Source: an uncultured Parabacteroides sp.
Lineage (GTDB): Bacteria > Bacteroidota > Bacteroidia > Bacteroidales > Tannerellaceae
Assembly: GCA_947036995.1 (NCBI GenBank)
Contig: CAMQTD010000005.1
Span: forward strand, 1-40,390
DNA length: 40,390 nucleotides
Direction of reading: 5' to 3'
Shown: positions 19,565 through 28,525 of the stretch, piece by piece
Numbering within the stretch: position 1 is the stretch's first letter
How the letters are laid out: each line of letters starts with the position of its first letter
The notes under the pieces: model-generated
Seen by the model: the letters and a program-made list of their open reading frames with translations, nothing else
Told to the model about the DNA's origin: nothing
Databases searched by the model: none
Translations under genes and position numbers: made by a program

Positions 19565-20164
19565 TGCAGAATTCATCTTGCTAATGCAACTGAATTCGGT
19601 ATTATAATTTGTTTAATTTTTTCATTTGGAATGAGGTAGCTGAGTTTTTTTACGAAGATGATTATTTAGTTTGGAATCACTCCATTTAATCTTCTTTTTG
19701 GTCACATCGCTACAATCCGTACCTTTTAGGTATGTATTGCCTGATAAGGCCATTTGTGTTTTCATTGGCTCCACGTTCCTATGAGTGGTATGGTTTGCAA
19801 AAATAGAAATCTATTTCCAATTTCTGCGCTATATCCTCGTACTTTGTAAATTCTTTGTCAGCCGTTATAATATGTATTAAGTGTTTAACTTTATGCAGTG
19901 CCCAATTGATAACTTTGGCTACAGGGATGGCTTCTTTTCCTTGTAACTTCGTATCCAGACTCTACTTGTTGCGACCTTTACTCTGCGGTTAATTATTTTT
20001 CATCTACTTTAATTCTTTGCTCAGACATTATTGCAAAGATGGTAATAGTTAGCCTTTCAGAGAAAGAAAGGGAGAAAACCTCTCTTTCTTTTTTTGAAAA
20101 ATAGTTGCTGTTTTGAGAATGTCCTATGAATTGTTTCAGTTGCATTAGCAAGTTGAATTCAGCA
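19565..20164 (-). mobile_element. Decayed IS30-family insertion sequence with recognisable terminal inverted repeats
   Basis: Ends 19565-19594 and 20135-20164 are inverted repeats (28 of 30 positions match by hand); interior encodes IS30-type transposase fragments on the minus strand. Confidence 0.82.
19622..19979 (-). pseudogene. IS30-family transposase remnant (C-terminal half)
   Basis: Minus-strand translation KGRNK*SLDTKLQGKEAIPVAKVINWALHKVKHLIHIITADKEFTKYEDIAQKLEIDFYFCKPYHS*ERGANENTNGLIRQYIP, then +1 frame KGTDCSDVTKKKIKWSDSKLNNHLRKKTQLPHSK*. Two TAG stops, one frameshift; the usual TADNGKEF reads TADKEF. Confidence 0.85.
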
Positions 20165-20360
20165 ATAATAATCTTAGCACTCATTTTTATTACTCAACAG
20201 TATAGACAAGAGTTTAAACTATTCGTACCGAACTATTTATTTTTTTATTTAAGAAAAAAATGCAATAGAAGGTTAAAGTATTGGATGTCAGATTTGATTT
20301 ACACTCTTTTCTAGAGTAGAATACGATTTATTTTCAAAATATGTGGATTGGGCATAATAT

Positions 20361-20845
20361 TTATTTAGCATAATAAAGTCGTTTATACTTTTCTTTTGAG
20401 ATGTTAGTGTTTTTCAAGCTCGCTAATATCTCACCACCATGAGTCTTAACTTCAAATAAGTCATGATGATTACCTGTCTCTGGAATACTCATAGTTAACG
20501 GAAGCACTTGTTTGTCTGTAAGGTATAAAGCATTAGTTGTTTTTCGTTTCTTTCGTTCTTGATATCCCACTGATTCACCTGCTTTAATAGCAGGCGTATG
20601 ATTTCCGTCTAAGTCGCAGCTTGATAAATCCATAGACACTTTCTTTGCTAAGATTAAATTTGTCCAACAATCCTTTCAAACGCCACGCTTACTGACCTTT
20701 CGAAAGAGATAATAAACTGATTGCTAACTCAGAATAGTTGAACTAAACAATTATTTTACAGGTAGCAATGCCCATTAAATGCCTGTTCTTAACTTGTAAA
20801 GTATAGCGCATATGATTTCTGAAAGAGGAACACGATTCTCACTTA
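20361..20845 (-). pseudogene. IS5-family-like transposase remnant (N-terminal part) with four in-frame stops
   Basis: Single minus-strand frame: SENRVPLSEIICAILYKLRTGI*WALLPVK*LFSSTILS*QSVYYLFRKVSKRGV*KDCWTNLILAKKVSMDLSSCDLDGNHTPAIKAGESVGYQERKKRKTTNALYLTDKQVLPLTMSIPETGNHHDLFEV... ORFs 20775-20960 and 20361-20639 are in the same frame. 5' boundary approximate. Confidence 0.8.
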
Positions 20846-21789
20846 TGGTAAAAGATAATCTTTTTATTAACCCTAACGTGCCTAAGGTCAAATATCCGTT
20901 GAATGATTTCAATAGCTTCATTAAGATCATTTGATGGCAATGTACCTGTAAATTTTTCATTTAGAATATCATCGCAATTTTCAAAGCATAAACTTATTTC
21001 AAAATGACTCTCTAGTGATTCAAGCACCTGTTTTATCGTAGCACTTGTGTACACTAATCCTCCCTTAATCCACGAAATAGATGCTTTAGCATTCACCTCT
21101 GGAATTAATGTGAAAGTTTTGCTAGATCGACTAAACAGTGCTTTCTGATTTTTATATAATTTTTGCGTAGATAATGAATTTAAACTGGAGAGAACCACAT
21201 GCCCATCTATTAAAGTCAGTTCAATTTTATCCAAATGATTATACGATAAGAAATTGAATTCTGTACCCAACACTTCTACTTTCACGTCAGCTGTCGTGAG
21301 AATAAATGGTGCATCTTTGTTATAAGCAACATCAAAATATCCCTCACCTTCAAAATATAACTCACGTTTATCGGTATTGAAGCTAGCAGGATTATATCTT
21401 AACATAGACTCCGAATTAAGGTTCAAATGACTACCATCTGGTAAGGTTAAAGCAACACACTCCCCCTTAGCAACTCTAATAACCATATCTTCTTGCAAAG
21501 TTTGATTTGCCTCATTATAGAAATAGATAGTAGTCACTGCTAAGATTGGCAATAAAAAACTAGCCACTACACGTAACATGCGATTTAACAACACAAAACG
21601 CCCTCTTTTCTGAGGCTTAATAAATACAGTACGCTCTCCCTCATTTTCAAACTTACCACTACTAAGCCAAGAGTCTAGCAATATCTGTTCTATCTCTTCA
21701 TCTTTAGTATTTTCAACTTTCGACCTGAGTTTCTTTAGTTCGTCTAAACTAAGCGTATTATTCAAATATTTTAAATGCAATTTATCCAT
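20839..21789 (-). CDS. FecR-family anti-sigma factor
   Basis: Single TM segment (MLRVVASFLLPILAVTTIYFY), VIRVAKGECVALTLPDGSHLNLNSESMLRYNPASF, ELYFEGEGYFDVAYNKDAPFILTTADVKVEVLGTEFNFLSY. Confidence 0.94.
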   Translation of the reverse strand: MDKLHLKYLNNTLSLDELKKLRSKVENTKDEEIEQILLDSWLSSGKFENEGERTVFIKPQKRGRFVLLNRMLRVVASFLLPILAVTTIYFYNEANQTLQEDMVIRVAKGECVALTLPDGSHLNLNSESMLRYNPASFNTDKRELYFEGEGYFDVAYNKDAPFILTTADVKVEVLGTEFNFLSYNHLDKIELTLIDGHVVLSSLNSLSTQKLYKNQKALFSRSSKTFTLIPEVNAKASISWIKGGLVYTSATIKQVLESLESHFEISLCFENCDDILNEKFTGTLPSNDLNEAIEIIQRIFDLRHVRVNKKIIFYHK

Positions 21790-21846
21790 CTATATTCTAA
21801 CGTTTACATATATGACAACTAATCCTGTTAATGGTACCTAAAAAAG

Positions 21847-22425
21847 CTATTTTAGTAATAAAAACATCCATATAATCATATAATGATGCTTGCTTAGTTT
21901 TAACCTAAAAGTTTTCAAAGCAAGTGATAATTGATTTTTTATTGTTTGTTCACTCATATCTAATAGCTTTGCTATTTCCTTGTTTGTCTTTTGCTGAAAA
22001 ATACTATACTCAAATACTAATTGCTGAGTTTTAGGTAGCTTAGTTTTAATTTGATCAATTTTTTTGCGAAATTCATCGTATAGTAGTGGTTCATCCGTAT
22101 TATTACTTGATAAATTCACTTCATTCGTATATTGCACATACCCTTCAAAAATAGGAGAATTCAGATTTCGTCTATATCGATTTATTAGCTGATTCTTTGC
22201 TATTCGGAAAATATAGAACAAAAGTGTATTTTCTTCTTTAATCTCTTTTCTACTTTGCCATAAATTAGTAAATACATCTTGAACAATCTCTTGTGAATCA
22301 TCTTGAGATTTTGTCCACTGAAAGCAATAGCCATATAATCGAGAATTATATAGAGTATACAAGGCCTCAAATGCTTTTGTAGAACCACTTTTAAATAATT
22401 TGATATTTTCTTTTTCTGAATTCAT
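21847..22425 (-). CDS. ECF sigma factor (RpoE-like, Bacteroidetes type)
   Basis: AFEALYTLYNSRLYGYCFQWTKSQDDSQEIVQDVFTNLWQSR (region 2) and LPKTQQLVFEYSIFQQKTNKEIAKLLDMSEQTIKNQLSLALKTFRLKL (region 4). Confidence 0.94.
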   Translation of the reverse strand: MNSEKENIKLFKSGSTKAFEALYTLYNSRLYGYCFQWTKSQDDSQEIVQDVFTNLWQSRKEIKEENTLLFYIFRIAKNQLINRYRRNLNSPIFEGYVQYTNEVNLSSNNTDEPLLYDEFRKKIDQIKTKLPKTQQLVFEYSIFQQKTNKEIAKLLDMSEQTIKNQLSLALKTFRLKLSKHHYMIIWMFLLLK

Positions 22426-22850
22426 AAAGATTCAAAATAATTAAATTGGACTGCTTTGATATCCTCCCAACAAATTTAAGGATAAAAATTCATTCTCACA
22501 ATCACTACCTTGGCACAAGCTGTACACTACATGCAAATTAACATTTAATCGACTTTGTTAAGTAGTTTTCTTGATTTAAAAAACAGCTATTTGTGTTTCA
22601 GTGATTTAGCAATGGTGCTACAGCTACTTAAATAAACAGCCCATAATTAATGGTGGACACTAATAACCTAGCCAATAAATGAGCCTTGACATTTTACAAT
22701 CCTTGTTTTACAGAGAAATAGCAATATCTTTTTTTACATACTTTTTTAGCCTATTTGTACCTGTCTGTAATGTTCGACGATTAACTTCAATATCAAGCAC
22801 ATTTTAATCCCTATCCGCACTCAAATTATCTTTTTAATGCCATACATCTA

Positions 22851-22938
22851 ACCTCTCGACCTAGGTCATCCGATCTCTTGACCCTGGTTATCTGATCTGT
22901 TGACCAAGGTCATCTGGTCTCTCGACCTTGGTCAAGAG
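22851..22938. repeat. Four tandem 22-bp units centred on GACCNNGGTC/GGTT
   Basis: ACCTCTCGACCTAGGTCATCCG / ATCTCTTGACCCTGGTTATCTG / ATCTGTTGACCAAGGTCATCTG / GTCTCTCGACCTTGGTCAAGAG, exact 22-nt spacing. Confidence 0.85.
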
Positions 22939-23287
22939 ATTAAAAAAGTAAAGTGTTTACACTAAAGACCACGCACTTTGGTAGCAATATCTCCTATCTA
23001 TTTGTTTAAACTCTACCATCCCTTACACATTATACTGCTTTTTACTCGTCTGATAATACTTTCTTACTGAGAAATTCATTTAGCTATCAATTCGTAATCT
23101 TAATGGTGCAATTAGTTATAAGATTGCCTTTATTTCCGCAAATATGACATAATTATCAATATTATGATATTTTTTTTCTTTAAATACCTATTATTTAAAA
23201 TATAATTGCTAATATTGCGAATCAATCATTTATTATTGAAAGATGAACACATTACAGCGAATGAATACCGGCTCAACATATATGTCG

Positions 23288-23305
23288 GGGAGTTGCTCAA
23301 CTCCC
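23288..23305. other. Unassigned hairpin upstream of thrA
   Basis: GGGAGTT-GCTC-AACTCCC, perfect 7-bp stem, no T run. Confidence 0.45.
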
Positions 23306-23469
23306 TTGGGGTGTTCTATGCCATCTTAACAAGTGTTATTGCCACGCAAAACCTTGTTTCAGCTTTCTTTAAATCCATAAAATCAATTTAATTTATCTAT
23401 CAACCTATTGTAATTATAGGGGGTTCGTTTATAATAGATAATCAAATATAATATATTAATAAGTAGCCG

Positions 23470-25908
23470 ATGAAAGTATTAAAGTTTGGCGGAACATCCG
23501 TTGGTTCCGCAGCCAGTATCCTAAGTGTTAAGAAAATTGTTGAGGCAGAACCAGGTGAGGTAATTGTAGTTGTATCGGCTTTGGGTGGGATTACGGATAA
23601 ATTGATTTCGACCTCTTTGATGGCTTCGAAAGGAGATATTGCGTACGAAATCGAATTCTCTGCGATCATAAGCAGACACCTCGAATTAATCGAATGCGTA
23701 GTGCCTGATAAAGAGCTTTGTGCAGATGTACAACGCAGAACGATGGACTTGCTCAATGAGCTTGGAAATATATTTAAAGGGATCTACTTAATCAACGATC
23801 TGTCTGACAAAACATCCGATACGATTGTAAGTTATGGCGAGCGCATCTCTTCGCTGATTGTCTCGAACGTAATTGAAGGCGCTGTATTGTTTGATTCGCG
23901 TAAGTTTATCAAAACAGAGAAGCAGTTCAATAAACATATTGTCGACTTCGAAAGCACCAATGCGCTCCTACAAGAGACATTTGCAACACTTCCTAAAGTC
24001 TCTTTAGTTCCAGGATTTATCTCTACGAGTACCGAAAATGACGAGATTACAAACCTCGGTCGTGGAGGCTCTGATTATACCGCTTCAATCTTGGCAACGG
24101 GATTAGGTGCTACGGTATTGGAGATATGGACCGATGTAGATGGCTTTATGACTGCCGATCCACGCATGATCGAGTCTGCCTATGTAATAGATCGTCTTTC
24201 CTTTATTGAGGCAATGGAGCTTTGTAACTTTGGTGCAAAGGTGATTTATCCCCCTACGATTTATCCCGTATATCATAAAAATATTCCGATCCGTATTCTA
24301 AATACGTTTAACCCAGCAGCACCAGGAACATTTATCTCTAAAGAGCCTTCACGCACTGCTGATAAAGCGATTAAAGGAATTTCATCGATAAACGATACTG
24401 CATTAATCACCGTACAAGGCTTAGGCATGGTGGGTGTGATTGGTGTAAATTACCGTATCTTTAAAACGTTGGCTAAGAATGGCATTAGTGTATTCATGGT
24501 ATCGCAGGCAAGTTCGGAGAATAATACTTCGTTTGCAGTAAGCAATGCCGATTCAGAACTGGCTGTAAAGGCATTGAATGAAGAGTTTGCATTAGAGCTT
24601 TCGCAGGGCGAATTAAATAGAATCAAGGCAGAAACAGATTTAGCGACTGTGGCTATCGTGGGTGAGCGGATGAAACGTACACCTGGCATTGCGGGCAAAC
24701 TGTTTGGTACATTGGGGCGCAGTGGCATTAGTGTAATTGCTTGTGCGCAGGGTGCATCAGAAACGAATATCTCTTTTGTTATCAAGGCGAAGCATTTGCG
24801 CAAGGCGTTGAACTCTATTCACGACTCTTTCTTTTTGTCAGAATATAAGGTGTTGAATGTATTTGTGGCAGGTATTGGTACGGTTGGTGGGCGTTTATTG
24901 GATCAAATCCGCACACAACAGCCTAAATTGATGGCTCAAAATGGGTTGAAACTGAATGTTGTAGGTATATCAAATACCAAGCATGCGCTGTTTTGCCGTA
25001 AAGGGGTGAATCTGGATAATTACATGGAAGAGCTTAATACGAAGGGAATCTCTTCGTCGGCAGAGATTATCAGAGATCAAATTATTGAAATGAATATCTT
25101 TAATGCAGTGTTTGTAGATTGTACTGCAAATGAATCTGTAGCGAATATATACGAAGCGTTGCTTTCGCAAAATATATCTGTTGTGGCAGCTAATAAGTTG
25201 GCAGCTTCTTCTTCTTTTCAGAATTATAGTCTGCTCAAAGAGGTGGCTCGTCACCGTGGTGCTAAGTTTTTGTTCGAAACCAACGTAGGTGCTGGTTTGC
25301 CAATTATCAACACCATGAACGATTTAATTAACAGTGGAGATCATATCCTTAAAATAGAAGCGGTACTATCGGGTACGTTGAATTTTATTTTCAATACCCT
25401 TAGCGAAGAGATTCCTTTGAGTAAAGCAATCTTTATGGCGAAAGAAGCAGGGTTTGCAGAGCCTGATCCCCGTATCGACTTGAGTGGAAAGGATGTAATG
25501 CGTAAATTAGTTATCTTAGCGCGTGAAGCTGGGTATGAGGTAGAGCAGGCAGATGTAACAAGCAACTTATTTATCCCCTCAAAATATTTTGAAGGATCGT
25601 TAGACGACTTTTGGCTTACGATTAATGAGTTGGATGCTGAGTTTGAAGCGAAACGTAAAACGCTAGCTTTAGAGAACAAGAAATTTCGTTTTGTAGCCAA
25701 AATGGTAGAAGGTACTTGCGAAGTGGGGCTGCAGGAGGTGGATAGCCACCATCCCTTTTACGACTTAGAGGGGAGTAACAATATTATCATGATTTCGACG
25801 GAGCGTTACAACGATTCGCCTATGATTATCAAAGGATACGGTGCTGGTGCAGAAGTAACGGCGGCAGGTGTATTTGCCGATGTGATTTCTATTGCCAATA
25901 TCCGGTAA
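23470..25908 (+). CDS. thrA: Bifunctional aspartokinase I / homoserine dehydrogenase I
   Basis: MKVLKFGGTSVGSA; ACT region (ITVQGLGMVGVIGVNYRIF); homoserine dehydrogenase half (VFVAGIGTVGGRLLDQI; VVAANKLAA; FETNVGAGLPIINTMNDL). Confidence 0.97.
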   Translation: MKVLKFGGTSVGSAASILSVKKIVEAEPGEVIVVVSALGGITDKLISTSLMASKGDIAYEIEFSAIISRHLELIECVVPDKELCADVQRRTMDLLNELGNIFKGIYLINDLSDKTSDTIVSYGERISSLIVSNVIEGAVLFDSRKFIKTEKQFNKHIVDFESTNALLQETFATLPKVSLVPGFISTSTENDEITNLGRGGSDYTASILATGLGATVLEIWTDVDGFMTADPRMIESAYVIDRLSFIEAMELCNFGAKVIYPPTIYPVYHKNIPIRILNTFNPAAPGTFISKEPSRTADKAIKGISSINDTALITVQGLGMVGVIGVNYRIFKTLAKNGISVFMVSQASSENNTSFAVSNADSELAVKALNEEFALELSQGELNRIKAETDLATVAIVGERMKRTPGIAGKLFGTLGRSGISVIACAQGASETNISFVIKAKHLRKALNSIHDSFFLSEYKVLNVFVAGIGTVGGRLLDQIRTQQPKLMAQNGLKLNVVGISNTKHALFCRKGVNLDNYMEELNTKGISSSAEIIRDQIIEMNIFNAVFVDCTANESVANIYEALLSQNISVVAANKLAASSSFQNYSLLKEVARHRGAKFLFETNVGAGLPIINTMNDLINSGDHILKIEAVLSGTLNFIFNTLSEEIPLSKAIFMAKEAGFAEPDPRIDLSGKDVMRKLVILAREAGYEVEQADVTSNLFIPSKYFEGSLDDFWLTINELDAEFEAKRKTLALENKKFRFVAKMVEGTCEVGLQEVDSHHPFYDLEGSNNIIMISTERYNDSPMIIKGYGAGAEVTAAGVFADVISIANIR

Positions 25909-25931
25909 ACCATTTATATAATTCTATTATT

Positions 25932-27137
25932 ATGAAACATATAATTCTTTTAGGAGATGGTATGGCAGATGAACCAATTGCAGCATTAGGAGGTAAAACT
26001 CCGCTGCAATATGCACATACACCCTATATGGATCAATTAGCTGCGATGGGACAATCGGGGTTGCTACAAACAGTAGCCCCTGGTTTTCATCCAGGTAGTG
26101 AGGTAGCAAACATGGCTGTGTTGGGATATGATATGCCTACGGTTTACGAAGGTCGTGGTGTGTTAGAAGCGGCGAGTATTGGTGTGGAACTACAACCAGG
26201 TGATGTGGCGATGCGTTGTAACTTAGTTTGTATTGAAGGTGATTTATTAAAAAACCACTCTTCGGGACATATCTCAACCGAAGAATCAGCTCTTTTAATA
26301 GAGGCACTCAACGAACAATTAGGTTCCGAGACTGTACAATTTCATACAGGAGTCTCTTACCGCCATCTGTTAGTGATTAAAGGTGGTGATAAGCGTGTTG
26401 CTTGTGTTCCGCCACATGATGTGCCTTTACACCCTTTTCGTCCCCTATTACCACATGCGGAGACAGAAGAGGCAGCGGATACGGCTCGTTTATTAAACCA
26501 GTTGATTGCTGATTCGCAAGCGATACTTGCAGCTCATCCTGTGAATCTTTGCCGTGTGGAAGCAGGTAAAGATGCTGCAAATTGTATTTGGCCTTGGTCT
26601 TTGGGTTTTCGCCCTGCGATGCAAACACTGCAAGCGCTTTATGGCATTGAACATTCTGCCGTAATATCGGCAGTTGATTTGATTCAAGGTATTGGAATCT
26701 ATGCAGGCATGGAGGTTATAAAGGTGGAGGGTGCAACAGGATTGTACGACACCAATTACGAAGGGAAGGTAGCAGCAGCACTCAAAGCACTCGAAACAGA
26801 TAACTTAGTCTATCTACATGTTGAAGCAAGCGACGAGGCTGGGCATGAGGGCGACATTGCGCTTAAGATTAAAACCATTGAGAACTTTGATAGCCGCATT
26901 GTTAAACCAATCGTTGAGGCGTTGGCAACTTGGTTTGAGCCAGTAACTATAGCGGTACTGCCAGATCATCCAACACCGTGCGAACTTCGTACACATACGG
27001 CTACGCCTGTCCCTTTTGTAATATACAAACCTGGCGCTACGCCCGATCGTGTTACTCTATACGATGAGAGCGCTGCACAACAAGGTGTTTACGGCTTATT
27101 AAAGGAGAATGAATTTATGTATGCTTTTTTGAAATAA
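25932..27137 (+). CDS. Cofactor-independent phosphoglycerate mutase-like protein, probable alternative homoserine kinase
   Basis: MKHIILLGDGMADEPIAALGGKTPLQYAHTPYMDQLAAMGQSG, alkaline-phosphatase-superfamily ApgM-like; sits between thrA and thrC. Confidence 0.9.
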   Translation: MKHIILLGDGMADEPIAALGGKTPLQYAHTPYMDQLAAMGQSGLLQTVAPGFHPGSEVANMAVLGYDMPTVYEGRGVLEAASIGVELQPGDVAMRCNLVCIEGDLLKNHSSGHISTEESALLIEALNEQLGSETVQFHTGVSYRHLLVIKGGDKRVACVPPHDVPLHPFRPLLPHAETEEAADTARLLNQLIADSQAILAAHPVNLCRVEAGKDAANCIWPWSLGFRPAMQTLQALYGIEHSAVISAVDLIQGIGIYAGMEVIKVEGATGLYDTNYEGKVAAALKALETDNLVYLHVEASDEAGHEGDIALKIKTIENFDSRIVKPIVEALATWFEPVTIAVLPDHPTPCELRTHTATPVPFVIYKPGATPDRVTLYDESAAQQGVYGLLKENEFMYAFLK

Positions 27138-27156
27138 ACAGACACAAGAATATCAT

Positions 27157-28458
27157 ATGAAATATTATAGCACAAACCAACAAGCAGACCGTGTATCACT
27201 ACGCGATGCCGTTGTAAAAGGACTCGCAAGCGACAAAGGGCTGTTTATGCCCGAAGCAATTCAGACGTTACCAGCCTCTTTTTTCGAGAAAATTAGTACC
27301 CTCTCGTTTACTGAAATCGCTTATGTTGTGGCGGATGCTTTCTTTGGAGAAGATATTCCTGCCGATACGCTGAAGCAGATTGTAGAAGATACGCTCTCTT
27401 TTGATACACCCGTAGTGAAGGTGACAGATAATATCTATAGCTTGGAACTTTATCATGGTCCAACGCTTGCATTCAAGGATGTGGGCGGTCGCTTTATGGC
27501 GCGTATCTTGGGCTATTTTATACAGCAAGAGGGGCAAACGGATGTGAATGTTTTGGTTGCAACCTCAGGAGATACGGGTAGTGCTGTTGCCAATGGCTTT
27601 TTAGGTGTAAAAGGGATACAGGTTTTTGTATTATATCCGAAAGGAAAGGTGAGCCCTATTCAAGAGTGCCAGTTTACAACACTGGGGCAGAATATTACAG
27701 CCTTGGAGGTAGAAGGCACGTTCGACGATTGCCAAGCATTAGTTAAGCAGGTTTTTATGGACGAGGAGTTGAATGCACACTTGAATCTGACATCTGCCAA
27801 TTCAATTAATGTAGCACGTTTCTTACCGCAAGCATTTTACTATTTCTACGCTTACGCACAGTTGATGCGCATGGGTAAGAGCAACAATTTAGTGGTTTGC
27901 GTACCGAGTGGTAACTTCGGAAACATTACGGCAGGACTCATTGGTAAACGTATGGGATTGCCGATCAAGCGCTTTATTGCAGCCAATAATCAGAATGATA
28001 TTTTTCACCAATATCTTTTATCAGGTGTATATCAACCGCGTCCATCCGTAAGCACGATTGCGAATGCAATGGATGTGGGTGATCCAAGTAACTTTGCCCG
28101 TATATTAGATCTCTATAACCACAAACATGAAGCTATCAAAGCGGATATAAGTTCGACAACCTATTCGGATGAAACAATTGCTGCAACGGTAAAGGATGTA
28201 TATGAAACGCATGCTTATCTGCTAGATCCGCACGGAGCTTGCGGTTATCAGGCATTGAAAGAGGGGTTACAACCTGGAGAGGTAGGGCTTTTCTTAGAAA
28301 CTGCACATCCCGCTAAATTCTTGGAGACAGTAGAGGGTATTATCGGAGATTCGGTAGTTGTACCAGAAAAACTTCAAGTATTTATGAAAGGGACGAAGCA
28401 AACAGTGATGCTTCCAAATTCATTTACTGAGTTTAAGCGATATTTACTCGCACTGTAA
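27157..28458 (+). CDS. thrC: Threonine synthase
   Basis: MKYYSTNQQADRVSLRDAVVKGLASDKGLFMPE; LYHGPTLAFKDVGGRFMARIL (PLP lysine); LVATSGDTGSAVANGF. Confidence 0.97.
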   Translation: MKYYSTNQQADRVSLRDAVVKGLASDKGLFMPEAIQTLPASFFEKISTLSFTEIAYVVADAFFGEDIPADTLKQIVEDTLSFDTPVVKVTDNIYSLELYHGPTLAFKDVGGRFMARILGYFIQQEGQTDVNVLVATSGDTGSAVANGFLGVKGIQVFVLYPKGKVSPIQECQFTTLGQNITALEVEGTFDDCQALVKQVFMDEELNAHLNLTSANSINVARFLPQAFYYFYAYAQLMRMGKSNNLVVCVPSGNFGNITAGLIGKRMGLPIKRFIAANNQNDIFHQYLLSGVYQPRPSVSTIANAMDVGDPSNFARILDLYNHKHEAIKADISSTTYSDETIAATVKDVYETHAYLLDPHGACGYQALKEGLQPGEVGLFLETAHPAKFLETVEGIIGDSVVVPEKLQVFMKGTKQTVMLPNSFTEFKRYLLAL

Positions 28459-28471
28459 TTGCAGTGTGTGT

Positions 28472-28525
28472 AAACAAATAAAGGGATGGAGTCGCAATTT
28501 GCTGACTCCATCCCTTTATTTGTTT
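28472..28525. terminator. Bidirectional terminator between thrC and the lrp-like gene
   Basis: AAACAAATAAAGGGATGGAGTC - 10-nt loop - GACTCCATCCCTTTATTTGTTT, perfect 22-bp arms. Confidence 0.88.

Noticed and set aside
19993-20184. 63-aa minus-strand ORF as an independent small gene
   Set aside because: It starts across the right inverted repeat of the IS30 remnant and ends inside it, so it is more likely an incidental frame in IS debris.
22710-22810. Short minus-strand frame VLDIEVNRRTLQTGTNRLKKYVKKDIAISL* as a gene end
   Set aside because: Only ~30 codons, preceded by a stop, with no homologue I can name.
22851-22938. The 22-bp array as a CRISPR
   Set aside because: Units are directly abutting with no spacers and there are no cas genes in the window.
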